From the NCBI GenBank assembly GCA_013791905.1, contig VMSX01000009.1:186001-250000 (forward strand): DNA of 64,000 bases. Direction: 5' to 3'. The notes beneath the pieces are model-generated. The model did no database searches, was not told the DNA's origin, and worked only from the letters and a program-made list of their open reading frames with translations. Positions 35,906 through 45,829 of the stretch are shown here, piece by piece. This DNA is from Rhodocyclaceae bacterium. GTDB lineage: Bacteria > Pseudomonadota > Gammaproteobacteria > Burkholderiales > Rhodocyclaceae. Within the stretch, counting starts at the first letter, position 1; the number at the start of each line of letters is the position of its first letter. Both the position numbers and the translations under genes were made by a program.

Positions 35906-38258
35906 ACGCGATCAGTTGGCCGCGTTGCAAGCTGAAAACGCCCGCCTGATCGCGCTGCTGGACGGTCACGGTATCGAATGGCGTTTGCCACCCGAGCCAA
36001 TCCCGCCTGAACCAGCGCCGCCCGCCACGGAGCCAGAATCATCCCGTTTTTCCACCGCCAAAAAAATGTCGATATTTCGTCGGTTGTTTCGAGGCCGCAC
36101 CGACGTCTACCCAATCCGCTGGGAAAGCAAAACAACCGGCAAATCCGGCTACGCACCGGCATGTGGCAACGAGTGGCTGGCAGGTGTTTGCGAAAAGCCG
36201 CGCATCAAATGCGGGGAATGCAATAACCGTTTGCTGATTCCCTTGTCAGATCAGGTGATCTACGAGCACCTTGCCGGTAAGCGGACGGTCGGCGTCTATC
36301 CACTATTGGCCGATGACACCTGCCATTTTCTCGCCGCTGATTTCGATGAGGCGGAATGGCGCGAGGATGCCAAGGCGTTTTACCAGTCATGTCACGAGTT
36401 GGGCGTGCCGGTCGCCCTTGAAATATCACGTTCCGGCAATGGTGCGCACGCTTGGGTCTTCTTCTCCGGCAGCGTATCGGCTCGGGATGCGCGCCGACTC
36501 GGCACGGCCATCATCAGCCACACTTGCGCCCGGACTCGCCAACTCAAACTCGAATCCTATGACCGCTTGTTTCCCAACCAGGATTCGATGCCCAAAGGCG
36601 GCTTTGGCAACCTGATCGCGCTGCCACTGCAGAAACATCCGCGTGAGAAGGGATTTAGTGTGTTCGTCGATGCTGACCTGCGACCGTACCGGGATCAGTG
36701 GGCGTTCCTGGCCTCCATCCTGCCAATGCCTGCACACGATATCGAACCCACTATCCTGCGGGCGACGGGCAATGCGCACCCACTCGATGTAACTTTCATC
36801 GATGAGGAAGATCAAAAGGAACCGTGGAAGCGATCCGCATCCGTCAGCAAGAAACTGGTCAGTGCAATGCCGAAGTCGCTCACCGTGACGATGGCCAACC
36901 TGATCTATTTCGAGAAGGCGCAACTGCCGCAGTCACTGGCCAACCGGCTGATTCGTTTGGCCGCGTTCCAGAACCCGGAGTTTTACAAAAAGCAGGCGAT
37001 GCGTTTCTCGGTGTGGGATGAACCGCGCGTCATCGGCTGCGCCGAAAACTATCCCAATCACATTGCATTGCCGCGTGGCTGCTTGGATGCTGCGCTGGAA
37101 CTCCTTCGGGACAACGCCATTGGCTGCGAACTGATCGACGAGCGATACACGGGGTCGCCGTTGGACGTAGCTTTTGAAGGTACTTTGCGGCTGGATCAAG
37201 AATTCGCTGTGGCCGCCATGTTGCATCACGACGCAGGCGTTCTGTGCGCACCGACGGCATTTGGCAAAACGGTTACCGCTGCTGTGATGATTGCGCGCCG
37301 TGGTGTGAACACGTTGGTGCTGGTGCATCGAACCGAACTGCTCAAGCAGTGGCAAGAACGCCTGCAATCATTCCTGGGCGTTGGCAAGGGAGTGGTCGGC
37401 ACCATCGGTGGCGGGAAGGCCAAACCGACAGGCAAAATCGACATTGCGGTGATGCAATCCTTGTCGCGGCAAGGTGAAGTGAATTCGCTGGTCGAAAACT
37501 ACGGTCACGTGATTGTGGATGAATGCCACCACGTCGGAGCGGCGTCGTTCGATGCGATTCTGAAGCAGGCCAAAGCCAAATACGTGCTCGGCTTGACTGC
37601 CACACCGATTCGCCGTGACGGTCAACAGCCGATAATTTTCATGCAATGCGGGCCAACTCGCCACACCGCCGCCAAGCCAATGGGTGCGCCGCACGATCTG
37701 GCCGTTACGCCCTGCACACTGCACTCGCGGATTGATTTGCCACAGGAGGCAGGGATTCAGGAGGTGTTCCGGCACTTGGCCATCGACCAGGCCCGAACCG
37801 ACGCGATTGCTGCCGAGGTCATCAACGCCTATGGTCAAGGCCGGAAGGTGCTGGTGCTGACCGAGCGCACCGAACATCTCGATGTCATCCAAACCGCACT
37901 GGACGGCAAGGTTCCTTCGTTGTTTGTCCTGCACGGGCGGGTAGCCAAGAAGCAGCGTGCCACATTGATTGCGGAACTCAACGCGCTGCCGCCCGACGCC
38001 CCGCGCGTTCTACTGGCGACCGGCAAGCTGGTGGGGGAAGGATTCGACCATCCACCGCTCGACACTTTGGTGCTGGCAATGCCGGTTTCGTGGAAGGGGA
38101 CGTTGCAGCAATACGCGGGCCGACTGCACCGCGAACACGCCACCAAGACCGACGTGCGCATCATCGACTTTGTCGATACCGGTCACCCGTCACTGCTGCG
38201 GATGTGGGACAAACGGCAGCGCGGCTACCGGGCGATGGGATACCGAATTGCGGAATGA
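35898..38258 (+). CDS. Primase-helicase of the TOTE conflict-system type
   Basis: 786 aa. A short N-terminal coiled coil (ERDQLAALQAENARLIALL) is followed by a Cys cluster (CGNEW, C, CGEC) near residues 92-114. Next comes an archaeo-eukaryotic primase-like domain with the metal motif ADFDE (~150) and SRSGNGAHAWVFFSG. The C-terminal half is a superfamily 2 helicase: Walker A APTAFGKTV, DECHH Walker B, GLTATPIRRDG and the arginine-finger motif QQYAGRLHRE. This layout is known from TOTE-type proteins placed in conflict or defence loci. ATG 35898 overlaps the previous stop. Confidence 0.87.
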   Translation: MIERDQLAALQAENARLIALLDGHGIEWRLPPEPIPPEPAPPATEPESSRFSTAKKMSIFRRLFRGRTDVYPIRWESKTTGKSGYAPACGNEWLAGVCEKPRIKCGECNNRLLIPLSDQVIYEHLAGKRTVGVYPLLADDTCHFLAADFDEAEWREDAKAFYQSCHELGVPVALEISRSGNGAHAWVFFSGSVSARDARRLGTAIISHTCARTRQLKLESYDRLFPNQDSMPKGGFGNLIALPLQKHPREKGFSVFVDADLRPYRDQWAFLASILPMPAHDIEPTILRATGNAHPLDVTFIDEEDQKEPWKRSASVSKKLVSAMPKSLTVTMANLIYFEKAQLPQSLANRLIRLAAFQNPEFYKKQAMRFSVWDEPRVIGCAENYPNHIALPRGCLDAALELLRDNAIGCELIDERYTGSPLDVAFEGTLRLDQEFAVAAMLHHDAGVLCAPTAFGKTVTAAVMIARRGVNTLVLVHRTELLKQWQERLQSFLGVGKGVVGTIGGGKAKPTGKIDIAVMQSLSRQGEVNSLVENYGHVIVDECHHVGAASFDAILKQAKAKYVLGLTATPIRRDGQQPIIFMQCGPTRHTAAKPMGAPHDLAVTPCTLHSRIDLPQEAGIQEVFRHLAIDQARTDAIAAEVINAYGQGRKVLVLTERTEHLDVIQTALDGKVPSLFVLHGRVAKKQRATLIAELNALPPDAPRVLLATGKLVGEGFDHPPLDTLVLAMPVSWKGTLQQYAGRLHREHATKTDVRIIDFVDTGHPSLLRMWDKRQRGYRAMGYRIAE

Positions 38259-38345
38259 TCGCAGCGAACCGCACACACCCGCAGCAGTGCTAATTTGCCC
38301 CAATAGAGAATACTTCGGTAGTAAACTGAGCACCACCAACAAATT

Positions 38346-38382
38346 AACAGGCTAGCGCTCGGCGACTAGCCTGTTTCCTTTG
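38346..38382 (+). terminator. Terminator-like hairpin at the right end of the island
   Basis: Perfect 10-bp arms AACAGGCTAG (38346-38355) and CTAGCCTGTT (38366-38375), followed by TTCCTTT. Likely ends the primase-helicase transcript. Confidence 0.75.
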
Positions 38383-38521
38383 GTGGTACGGTGTTTTGCT
38401 GTGGCAGTGCCTGCAGACCACCTCGCCTTAGGGACATTCCCAAGGTAATATTCAAAGCAAGGCCAGCGAATATGGCCGCTGATTTCCTCACCAATCTCAG
38501 ATTGAAGTTGCTTGGGTCAAT

Positions 38522-41161
38522 TTGAAGCCAAATTATTTCAGTGAGACGAAGGGCTATGAAAGAAAAGCCACTTCGCTGCGCAGGAGCCTTTTCCTGCGCT
38601 TTACGCTGCTCGTTACGGTAGCGGTGGTGTTGTTTGCGCTGGGCTATGCGCAGTTCGGCTTCCGTCCGGTAGTGGCGCGTATCGCGGAAAGCCATTTCAA
38701 TGCTGCGGTCGAGAAAGTGAACTCATCACTAGATCAATTATTTGGTCCGGTGGAGACCTGGATCGGCGTGGCACGCCAGTGGGTAGTATCCATGCCCTTC
38801 AATGAAGCAAATCCAGAGGAGTTCAACCGCCTCTTTTCCCCAGTGTTGCGGCAAACGGCGCATATGACCTCCATCGTGGCAGGGTCGAGCGATGGGCGGG
38901 GCTGGCTGTTGCTGCAAAAGTCTGACGGCGTCTGGATGAATCGCTTTACCAACATCCCCGAGCGCGGCAATCTGCAGCGATTCATTGACTGGGCTGACGA
39001 TGGCTCCAGAAAGGAGCGACTGGAGCGGCTTGATTACGATCCGCGCGAAAGACCTTGGTATAAGGGCGCCATCAAAGCCTTGGCGCTGGGCGAGACACTA
39101 TTCTGGACAGATCCTTATATATTTTTTACCACCGGGGATCCTGGCATTACCGCTTCAACAGCTATCGCCATGCCGGAAGTCGGGGTGGTGTTGGCTCTGG
39201 GTATCGATATCAAGCTGGTGGATATTTCCCGCATGACAGAAAAAATCACTGTCGGCTCGCGCGGTTACGTGTCGGTCATGACTGCTGATGGACGTTTGCT
39301 TGGTCTGCCGCGACAGCTGACCGCATCGAATGAGGGCTACATACGGGAAATGAGCCTGAAACCCATGGCCGCGCTCGACAATCCTGTGATGAATGACGGC
39401 GCGACGTTGTGGCAGCGGGAGGGACGGCCCAACGGGGGGGTACTGAGTTATGCCGTCAAGGGGGAGATCTGGTTGGCCTCTTTCAGGGAGTTTCGTCTCG
39501 GGGAACAGGCATTCTGGGTTTCCGTATTTGCCCCGGAGTCCGACTTCGTTCCGGCCTGGCAGCCCATGGCCAAAGCCTTGCTGGGAATTTTTGCGGCGGC
39601 ATTGATTCTCTCTTTTTTGCTGGCGTTGCGTTACACCCGGCGGTTCAGCGAGCCACTGGAAATGCTGGCAAGGTCGAGTGCCCGCATTGCCCAGCTTGAC
39701 TTCCATGATGGCCAGCCCGTGCGTACCGATATTGCCGAGATTCGGCAGCTCGCCAGTGCCCAGACAAAAATGCGCCACATGCTAAGTGAGTATAGGCGCA
39801 CCGTAGACTCCCAGGCCAAGGATCTGAAACAGCAAATCGCCGCATTGCGCGGCGCTGAAGCCAGATTGGAACACCTGAGCCAGCACGATCCACTTACCGG
39901 CCTGCCGAACCGAATGCTGTTGAATGATCGCCTGTCAACCTCAGTACCCAGGGCCGAGCGACGCGGCACCCAGCTTGCCGTACTGTTTCTCGATCTGGAC
40001 CGGTTTAAAGAGGTTAACGATTCCCAGGGACATCCGGTGGGAGACCAGCTACTGTGTGTCGTGGCTACACGGCTGGCTATGGGCTTGCGCAAATCCGACA
40101 CGCTGGCACGCTTGGGGGGTGACGAGTTCGTGTTGCTCGCAGAAGATATCGGTGGAGCGAGCGATGCGGAAAATCTGGCGCGCAAACTGTTGAAAGAGAT
40201 TGCCGCTCCGTTTGAGGTCGAAAATCGTGTATTTCATCTGACCGGCAGCGTTGGTATCAGCATGTTCCCGGCCGACGGCAACGAGCCGGTCGCCCTGATC
40301 CGCAATGCCGATTCGGCGATGTATCAGGCCAAGGCTCAGGGCCGGAATACCTTCCGCTTTTATTCAGAAGAAATGACATTGCGGGCAGTTGCGCGTCTGC
40401 AAATGGAAGAATCGCTGCATCGCGCAATTGAACGAAAAGAGTTCGAACTGCACTATCAGCCACAGGTGAATATGCGCGACGGACAACTGATCGGCGCTGA
40501 AGCGCTAGTCCGTTGGCGGCATCCGGAAAAGGGTCTGGTCGCGCCGTATGAGTTCATTCCGCTTGCCGAGGAAACCGGTTTGATTGGCCAGATCGGGGAA
40601 TGGGTACTTGAAGAAAGTTGCCGCCAATGGGCCGCATGGGCGCAGCAAGGATATGTGTTGCCGAGGATTTCTGTCAATTGGTCGGTAAAGCAACTGCAGT
40701 ACGGCAACCTTCTCGAAGTAGTGACTGGGATTCTGGAAAAGACGGGTGTGCCGAGTAATGTGCTGGAACTGGAGGTGACGGAATCGTTCTTCCTGGAGTC
40801 ACCCGAGGCCCTGAACATGTTGCTGTCGGTTGGCAAAACCGGCGTAAGTTTTGCTCTGGATGATTTCGGCACAGGCTATTCGTCGTTGGGCTATCTCAAG
40901 ACGCTTCCCTTGGCTCGCCTGAAGATCGACCGGGGTTTCACCTGGGATATCGGAAAAAATGCAGATGGCGAGGCGGTCGCGCGCGCCATCATCGGGCTGG
41001 CTGGCGCTTTGGGTCGGGATGTGCTTGCCGAAGGGGTGGAAACGCCCGCGCAAGTGGATTTCTTGCTGGCACACGGATGCGAGCACGCGCAGGGTTTTCA
41101 CTTTTCAAAGCCGTTGCCGGCTGCCGCGTTCATCGAATGGTGCTCCGCGCGAGGCATTTGA
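38522..41161 (+). CDS. Membrane-bound dual GGDEF-EAL protein with periplasmic sensor
   Basis: 879 aa. TM1 near residues 20-42, a dCACHE-like periplasmic domain (~45-330, with DYDPRERPWYKGA), TM2 around 350-370, HAMP-like linker, then GGDEF (LARLGGDEFVLL, with I-site RKSD) and EAL (GAEALVRWRHP, DDFGTGYSSLGYLK, AEGVET). Both catalytic motifs are intact, so the protein can in principle make and degrade c-di-GMP in response to an external ligand. The start is poorly defined; TTG 38522 opens the frame. Confidence 0.92.
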   Translation: MKPNYFSETKGYERKATSLRRSLFLRFTLLVTVAVVLFALGYAQFGFRPVVARIAESHFNAAVEKVNSSLDQLFGPVETWIGVARQWVVSMPFNEANPEEFNRLFSPVLRQTAHMTSIVAGSSDGRGWLLLQKSDGVWMNRFTNIPERGNLQRFIDWADDGSRKERLERLDYDPRERPWYKGAIKALALGETLFWTDPYIFFTTGDPGITASTAIAMPEVGVVLALGIDIKLVDISRMTEKITVGSRGYVSVMTADGRLLGLPRQLTASNEGYIREMSLKPMAALDNPVMNDGATLWQREGRPNGGVLSYAVKGEIWLASFREFRLGEQAFWVSVFAPESDFVPAWQPMAKALLGIFAAALILSFLLALRYTRRFSEPLEMLARSSARIAQLDFHDGQPVRTDIAEIRQLASAQTKMRHMLSEYRRTVDSQAKDLKQQIAALRGAEARLEHLSQHDPLTGLPNRMLLNDRLSTSVPRAERRGTQLAVLFLDLDRFKEVNDSQGHPVGDQLLCVVATRLAMGLRKSDTLARLGGDEFVLLAEDIGGASDAENLARKLLKEIAAPFEVENRVFHLTGSVGISMFPADGNEPVALIRNADSAMYQAKAQGRNTFRFYSEEMTLRAVARLQMEESLHRAIERKEFELHYQPQVNMRDGQLIGAEALVRWRHPEKGLVAPYEFIPLAEETGLIGQIGEWVLEESCRQWAAWAQQGYVLPRISVNWSVKQLQYGNLLEVVTGILEKTGVPSNVLELEVTESFFLESPEALNMLLSVGKTGVSFALDDFGTGYSSLGYLKTLPLARLKIDRGFTWDIGKNADGEAVARAIIGLAGALGRDVLAEGVETPAQVDFLLAHGCEHAQGFHFSKPLPAAAFIEWCSARGI

Positions 41162-41219
41162 ACGGAGTGGCGGCCGTTTTCGGGCTAGCTGGAACGTGTG
41201 CCTCCGGTATAGTCATGCC

Positions 41220-42008
41220 ATGTCAGTCGACCAGTTGCTAAATCTTCCCGGGCTTGCGCTTGCTTTGGGTGGCTGCGCACATCGTTTTGATGCCGACCTG
41301 TTGAGTGAATGCGATTCAACGAATGCCGTATTACTTGCCCGCGCTGAAGCGGGCGCACCGTCAGGCGCGGTTGTTATTGCTGGCACGCAAACAGCCGGAC
41401 GCGGCCGCCGCGGACGCACTTGGATTTCAGCGCCCGGCGACAGCTTGACCTTTTCCCTCTTGTGGCGCTTTGCGGCGGGTACCGCGCCGGCCGGACTGTC
41501 GCTGGCCGTTGGCGTGGCGTTGGCGGAGGCGCTGGAGAAAGTCGGCGCTGGCGGGACGGCGATCCAGCTCAAATGGCCAAACGATCTGCTGCTCGGTGGG
41601 CGCAAGCTGGGCGGAATCCTCGTTGAGCTGTTGCCAGGCGCGCCACATGCAGCAGTGATCGGCATCGGCCTGAATTTACACCTGCCGGATGCACTGCCGG
41701 ACGATCTGCAGACGCAAAGCGCGGCGCTGAACCACAGTGGCGATCCTAACGAATTGCTGGCCAGAATCCTGATCGAGCTGCTGTCGGTGCTCGAACGTTT
41801 TGCAGCGAGTGGATTTGCCGATCTGCGTAACGCATGGATGGCGCGCCATGCCTTCGCGGACGTGCCGATCCGACTGCTGTCGGATTTCGCCCCGCAGCGC
41901 ATCGGCATGTGCCGCGGCGTCGATGTCGATGGCGCGCTGCTGCTGGAGGAAGCCGGACAGGTCAAGCGGGTGCTGTCCGGTGAGGTATCGTTACGGGGGG
42001 TACCGTGA
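41220..42008 (+). CDS. birA: Biotin-[acetyl-CoA-carboxylase] ligase
   Basis: 262 aa, catalytic form without the N-terminal DNA-binding repressor domain. Contains DSTNAVLL, the biotinyl-AMP loop GRGRRGRTW (slightly altered from GRGRRGRxW) and LKWPNDLLLGGRKLGGILVE. Residues 107-114 (KVGAGGTA), immediately before the KWPND substrate loop, are encoded by an exact copy of the 23-bp dispersed repeat. The TGA overlaps the GTG of coaX (GTGA). Confidence 0.95.
   Translation: MSVDQLLNLPGLALALGGCAHRFDADLLSECDSTNAVLLARAEAGAPSGAVVIAGTQTAGRGRRGRTWISAPGDSLTFSLLWRFAAGTAPAGLSLAVGVALAEALEKVGAGGTAIQLKWPNDLLLGGRKLGGILVELLPGAPHAAVIGIGLNLHLPDALPDDLQTQSAALNHSGDPNELLARILIELLSVLERFAASGFADLRNAWMARHAFADVPIRLLSDFAPQRIGMCRGVDVDGALLLEEAGQVKRVLSGEVSLRGVP
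41538..41560 (+). repeat. 23-bp dispersed repeat, exact copy, inside birA
   Basis: AAA plus GTCGGCGCTGGCGGGACGGC, exact. Its flanks GCTGGA (left) and TCCAGC (right) are inverted complements, which may extend it into a small palindrome. Confidence 0.88.
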
Positions 42009-42772
42009 TTTTGTGCTTGGACTCCGGCAATACACGGCTCAAATGGGGTCTGTGGGATGGTCAGGGCTGGTGCGGGTGCGGTGCGCTTGAGCATGCAGAA
42101 ACCGGCCGGCTGCTCGACGGATTGCCGGAAAAACCATCCCGCATTTTGGCCTGCAATGTCGCCGGCGAGAAGGTCGCGGCAAGCATCGCGGGCTGGTCGG
42201 CAAGTCTGTCCGTGCCGCTTGAATGGTTTCGCAGCAGCGCTGCGGCGGGCGGGGTCAGCAATGGCTACGACAACCCCGCACAGCTTGGTGCCGACCGCTG
42301 GGCGGCGCTGATCGGCGCGCGGTCTGTGCATGGAGGTCCGGCGCTGGTCGTGATGTCGGGCACCGCGACGACCATTGATGTGCTCGGTGCGGATGGCGTG
42401 TTTCGCGGTGGCCTGATCCTGCCCGGGCTTGATTTGATGCGCCAGGCGCTGGCTCGCAGCACGGCAAATCTGCCCGCAGCCAGCGGTACTTTCAGCGCGC
42501 TGCCAACGAATACCGACGATGCAATTGTTAGTGGCTGTCTTGCCGCCACCCTCGGGGCCATTGAGCGCGTGGCCGGGCAGCCGGTCTGTAGTTCATCTGG
42601 CAATGCGTCCGGCGCCAACTTTCTCTGCCTTATTTCGGGGGGCGCGGCGGCCGCGCTGGTTCCGCACCTGACACTGCCCTTCAGGAAAATCGACAACCTC
42701 GTGCTGACCGGCCTGGCACACTTTGCCACCCCGGGTGGCCTGATGAGATCGCGCCATGGCAACCGCGCGTGA
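42005..42772 (+). CDS. coaX: Type III pantothenate kinase
   Basis: First step of coenzyme A synthesis. 255 aa. Begins MILCLDSGNTRLKWG (ATP-binding DSGNT), contains GADRWAALIGAR and MSGTATTIDVLG, all typical of CoaX. GTG 42005 start overlaps birA. Usual birA-coaX pairing in Betaproteobacteria. The following cyclase gene starts 17 bp inside it. Confidence 0.95.
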   Translation: MILCLDSGNTRLKWGLWDGQGWCGCGALEHAETGRLLDGLPEKPSRILACNVAGEKVAASIAGWSASLSVPLEWFRSSAAAGGVSNGYDNPAQLGADRWAALIGARSVHGGPALVVMSGTATTIDVLGADGVFRGGLILPGLDLMRQALARSTANLPAASGTFSALPTNTDDAIVSGCLAATLGAIERVAGQPVCSSSGNASGANFLCLISGGAAAALVPHLTLPFRKIDNLVLTGLAHFATPGGLMRSRHGNRA

Positions 42773-43652
42773 TGTCTGCATCGTGTTTGCCGATGTTTGC
42801 GGCAGCACGCAGCTGTATGAAACACTTGGCGATGCAGCAGCGCTAAGCGCGGTTGATCTGTGTGTCGGCAGCATGGCTCGCGCCACGCTGCTCAACCGGG
42901 GGCGGGTCGTCAAGACGCTGGGTGACGAAGTGATGGCGGTATTCGACAGTGCCGCGCAGGGCATGCAGACGGCCATTGAAATGCAGCAGCGCATCGACGC
43001 AATGCCTGCCCCCTTCCCCGGGGTCAAGCTGGCGATCCGCGCGGGGTTTTGTTTCGGCCCGGCCCTGCTTGATAACGACGACATCTTCGGCGATACAGTC
43101 AATACGGCGGCGCGCCTGGCCGGGCTGGCGAAGGCCGGCCAGATTATTACTACCGCCGAAACCGTGGCCGTCCTGCCCGAACTGCTGCGGCCATCCTGCC
43201 GGGCAATCGACGCCTGGGCAGTCAAGGGTAAGTCGGGCAAGGTGAATGTCTGCGAGGTAATCTGGCAGGAGGATGTCGATCTGACGATGATGAGCGCCCG
43301 GATGGCGCCAGCCACACCCACGAATCTGCACCTGAGGCTGCTGCATGGTGGCAATGAGCTGATTCTCAGCCCGGCGCACCCGCGAGTCATGCTGGGTCGC
43401 GATATGGCATGCGATATCGCGATTCGGGATCCACGCGCTTCGCGCAGCCATGCGCGGATCGAGTGCCGCCGCGATAAATTCGTGCTGGTCGACCTGAGCA
43501 GCAATGGCACTTTTGTCACGGTGCAGGGTGAGGTCGAGTTTTCACTGAGACGGGAAGAGGCGATCCTGCGCGGCTCGGGACGGATCGTTTTTGGTCATGC
43601 ATGGTCGGCGCTGGCAGACACTGAAATACTGGAATATTCGATCGAGTCCTGA
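42756..43652 (+). CDS. Class III adenylate cyclase fused to an FHA domain
   Basis: 298 aa. The cyclase domain (~5-175) has both metal aspartates (VFADVCGST; KTLGDEVMAVF) and the VNTAAR catalytic segment, so it should be active. The C-terminal FHA domain (~195-295) has the phosphothreonine-binding pattern VMLGRD, RASRSHARIE and LVDLSSNGTFV. Suggests cAMP synthesis controlled by a phosphorylated partner. It overlaps coaX by 17 bp and is probably co-transcribed with birA-coaX. Confidence 0.92.
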   Translation: MATARDVCIVFADVCGSTQLYETLGDAAALSAVDLCVGSMARATLLNRGRVVKTLGDEVMAVFDSAAQGMQTAIEMQQRIDAMPAPFPGVKLAIRAGFCFGPALLDNDDIFGDTVNTAARLAGLAKAGQIITTAETVAVLPELLRPSCRAIDAWAVKGKSGKVNVCEVIWQEDVDLTMMSARMAPATPTNLHLRLLHGGNELILSPAHPRVMLGRDMACDIAIRDPRASRSHARIECRRDKFVLVDLSSNGTFVTVQGEVEFSLRREEAILRGSGRIVFGHAWSALADTEILEYSIES

Positions 43653-43817
43653 GCGTGCAAGGGAAGGCAAGTTTGTTCGACTATGCAGTTTGTGGCGCTT
43701 TGCCGGTCTGCCGAACGGCGTATCCTGTTGGCATTTACAGGCGACACCGCTTGACCGTGAGCGCCGTTGCAGTATGGTTGCGGTTTTTCAACAATATCAA
43801 TTATGGGAGAGGGAAGC

Positions 43818-45182
43818 ATGAGCCAGACGCGTGTCATTCTTGACGAATCCGAAATTCCGACACATTGGTACAACATTGCCGCGGATTTGAGCACTCCGCC
43901 GGCACCGCCGCTGGGGCCGGATGGCCAGCCGGTGGGCCCGGAGCAGATGCTGGCCATTTTTCCCGGCCCCATCCTCGAACAGGAAATGTCGGCCGAGCGC
44001 TGGATACCCATTCCCGACGAAGTGCGAAAAATCTATGCGCTGTGGCGCCCCAGCCCGCTGTGTCGCGCCGAGCGGCTGGAACAGATGCTCGGTACGCCCG
44101 CCAAGATTTTCTACAAATACGAAGGTGTCTCGCCGGCCGGTTCGCACAAGCCCAACACCGCCGTTCCGCAGGCCTATTTCAACAAGATGGCCGGCACGAA
44201 ACGCTTGGTGACGGAGACCGGCGCCGGCCAATGGGGCTGCGCACTATCCTTCGCCGGCCAGATGTTCGGCCTGCCGGTGCGGGTGTATATGGTCAAGGTC
44301 AGCTATGACCAGAAACCCTACCGCCGCCTGATGATGCAGACTTGGGGTGGCGAGGTGTTGGCCAGCCCGAGCATGATGACCAAGACCGGTCGCGACATTC
44401 TGGAAAAAGACCCCGGCAACCCCGGCAGTTTGGGCATCGCGATTTCTGAAGCCGTCGAGGAAGTCGCCTGCACGCCCGGCAGCAAATACGCGCTGGGTTC
44501 GGTGCTGAATCACGTTATTCTGCACCAGACCGTCATCGGCCTCGAAGCCAAGAAGCAGTTCGAAAAGATCGGCGAATATCCGGACATGATCTTTGCGCCC
44601 TGCGGGGGTGGCAGCAACTTCGGTGGGGTTGCATTCCCCTTCCTTGGCGATGCGGCGGCGGGTGACAAACGCGCGCAGAAAATTCGCATGGTGGCGGTCG
44701 AACCGGCTTCCTGTCCGACGCTGACCAAAGGCGTTTATGCCTACGATTTCGGTGATGCTACGGGTTTCACGCCGCTGATGAAGATGTTTACGCTGGGTCA
44801 CGATTTCATGCCGCCGGGCATTCATGCCGGCGGTTTGCGTTACCACGGCGACAGTCCGCTGGTTTCGCAGTTGTTCCATGAAAAGCTGATCGAAGCGGTG
44901 GCGGTGCCGCAGACCGGGACCTTCGAGGCTGGCGTGATGTTCGCCCGCGCCGAAGGCATCATTCCGGCGCCGGAATCGGCCCACGGCATTCGCGCCTGCA
45001 TTGACGAGGCGCTGCGCTGCAAGGTGAGCGGCGAAGCGAAGACGCTGTTCTTCAACCTTTCCGGCCATGGTCACTTCGACATGAGTTCCTATGAAAGCTA
45101 TTTCGCCGGCAAACTGGAAGACTTCGAGTATCCGGCCGAGGCGATCCAGGCTTCGCTGGCCCATCTGCCCAAAGTCGGTTGA
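43818..45182 (+). CDS. trpB2: TrpB2-type tryptophan synthase beta-like enzyme
   Basis: 454 aa PLP enzyme, longer than canonical TrpB (about 400) and with the TrpB2 N-terminal extension ([12 protein letters not shown]). The PLP lysine is in [10 protein letters not shown]. Also present are TETGAGQWG and the phosphate cup [10 protein letters not shown]. TrpB2 enzymes act on free indole or serine without a tight TrpA partner; no trpA is nearby. ATG 43818 is preceded by a GGAGAGGGAA ribosome site. Confidence 0.94.
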   Translation: MSQTRVILDESEIPTHWYNIAADLSTPPAPPLGPDGQPVGPEQMLAIFPGPILEQEMSAERWIPIPDEVRKIYALWRPSPLCRAERLEQMLGTPAKIFYKYEGVSPAGSHKPNTAVPQAYFNKMAGTKRLVTETGAGQWGCALSFAGQMFGLPVRVYMVKVSYDQKPYRRLMMQTWGGEVLASPSMMTKTGRDILEKDPGNPGSLGIAISEAVEEVACTPGSKYALGSVLNHVILHQTVIGLEAKKQFEKIGEYPDMIFAPCGGGSNFGGVAFPFLGDAAAGDKRAQKIRMVAVEPASCPTLTKGVYAYDFGDATGFTPLMKMFTLGHDFMPPGIHAGGLRYHGDSPLVSQLFHEKLIEAVAVPQTGTFEAGVMFARAEGIIPAPESAHGIRACIDEALRCKVSGEAKTLFFNLSGHGHFDMSSYESYFAGKLEDFEYPAEAIQASLAHLPKVG

Positions 45183-45190
45183 TCGGTTTC

Positions 45191-45829
45191 ATGCGCCTCG
45201 CGTTTATTATTTTGCTGCTGGCCAATCTGGTGCTGTTTGCCTGGGGCCAGGGTTATCTGGGCGAGGCGGATGCGGGGCGTGAACCAGAGCGGCTGCAGCA
45301 GCAGATCGAACCGGGCAAACTGATCATTCTCCCGGCGGGGGTGGCATCTGCCGCTCCCGCAGTGGTGGAGTTCTGCCAGCGCATCGAAGGGCTTTCGGCC
45401 ACTGCGGCCGATACTTTCAAAAAGAGTGGCATAGCCGAGACACCGGGCTGGACGGTCACCCTGATTCCCGAGAAAGAAACGAGCGGTCATTGGGCGGTGA
45501 TTGCCCAGTTGCCGAGTCGGGTAGTGGCGGAAAAAAAGAAAGCGGAACTGCGTCAACTGGGCGTCAAGGAGGGGCAGGTCGTCGAGGATGCAGCTTTGGG
45601 ACCCTTCGCAATATCGCTCGCCATATTCCGCAGTCAGGCCCTAGCCGAAGAGTTCCTGCAATCGATTGTGCGCAAGGGCGTGCGCTCGGCGCAACTCGCC
45701 AAGCGCGAACTGCCACCGGAACGGATGGCGGTTGAATTGCGCGCCCCCAAGGACGAATTGACCCGCAAACTTCCCGAACTGCTGGCGCCCCTGACGGATG
45801 CCAGAGTTGCAGACTGCGCTACGCCATGA
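45191..45829 (+). CDS. SPOR-like domain membrane protein
   Basis: 212 aa. A single N-terminal membrane anchor (MRLAFIILLLANLVLFAWG) is followed by a periplasmic part that resembles a SPOR domain (HWAVIAQLPSRVVAEKKKAE, PFAISLAIFRSQALAEEFL). SPOR domains bind denuded peptidoglycan at septa. ATG 45191 is preferred to TTG 45179. The TGA overlaps the coaE start. Confidence 0.82.
   Translation: MRLAFIILLLANLVLFAWGQGYLGEADAGREPERLQQQIEPGKLIILPAGVASAAPAVVEFCQRIEGLSATAADTFKKSGIAETPGWTVTLIPEKETSGHWAVIAQLPSRVVAEKKKAELRQLGVKEGQVVEDAALGPFAISLAIFRSQALAEEFLQSIVRKGVRSAQLAKRELPPERMAVELRAPKDELTRKLPELLAPLTDARVADCATP

Noticed and set aside
38330-38342. CCACCAACA shared with the tRNA 3' end (33335-33344) as a candidate attR
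   Set aside because: Nine bases are too few; a true att duplicate should include more of the T arm or acceptor stem. Kept only as a place to look.
38366-38695. Minus-strand frame before the GGDEF-EAL gene
   Set aside because: Its end runs into a terminator stem and most of it is antisense to the signalling gene; no family features.
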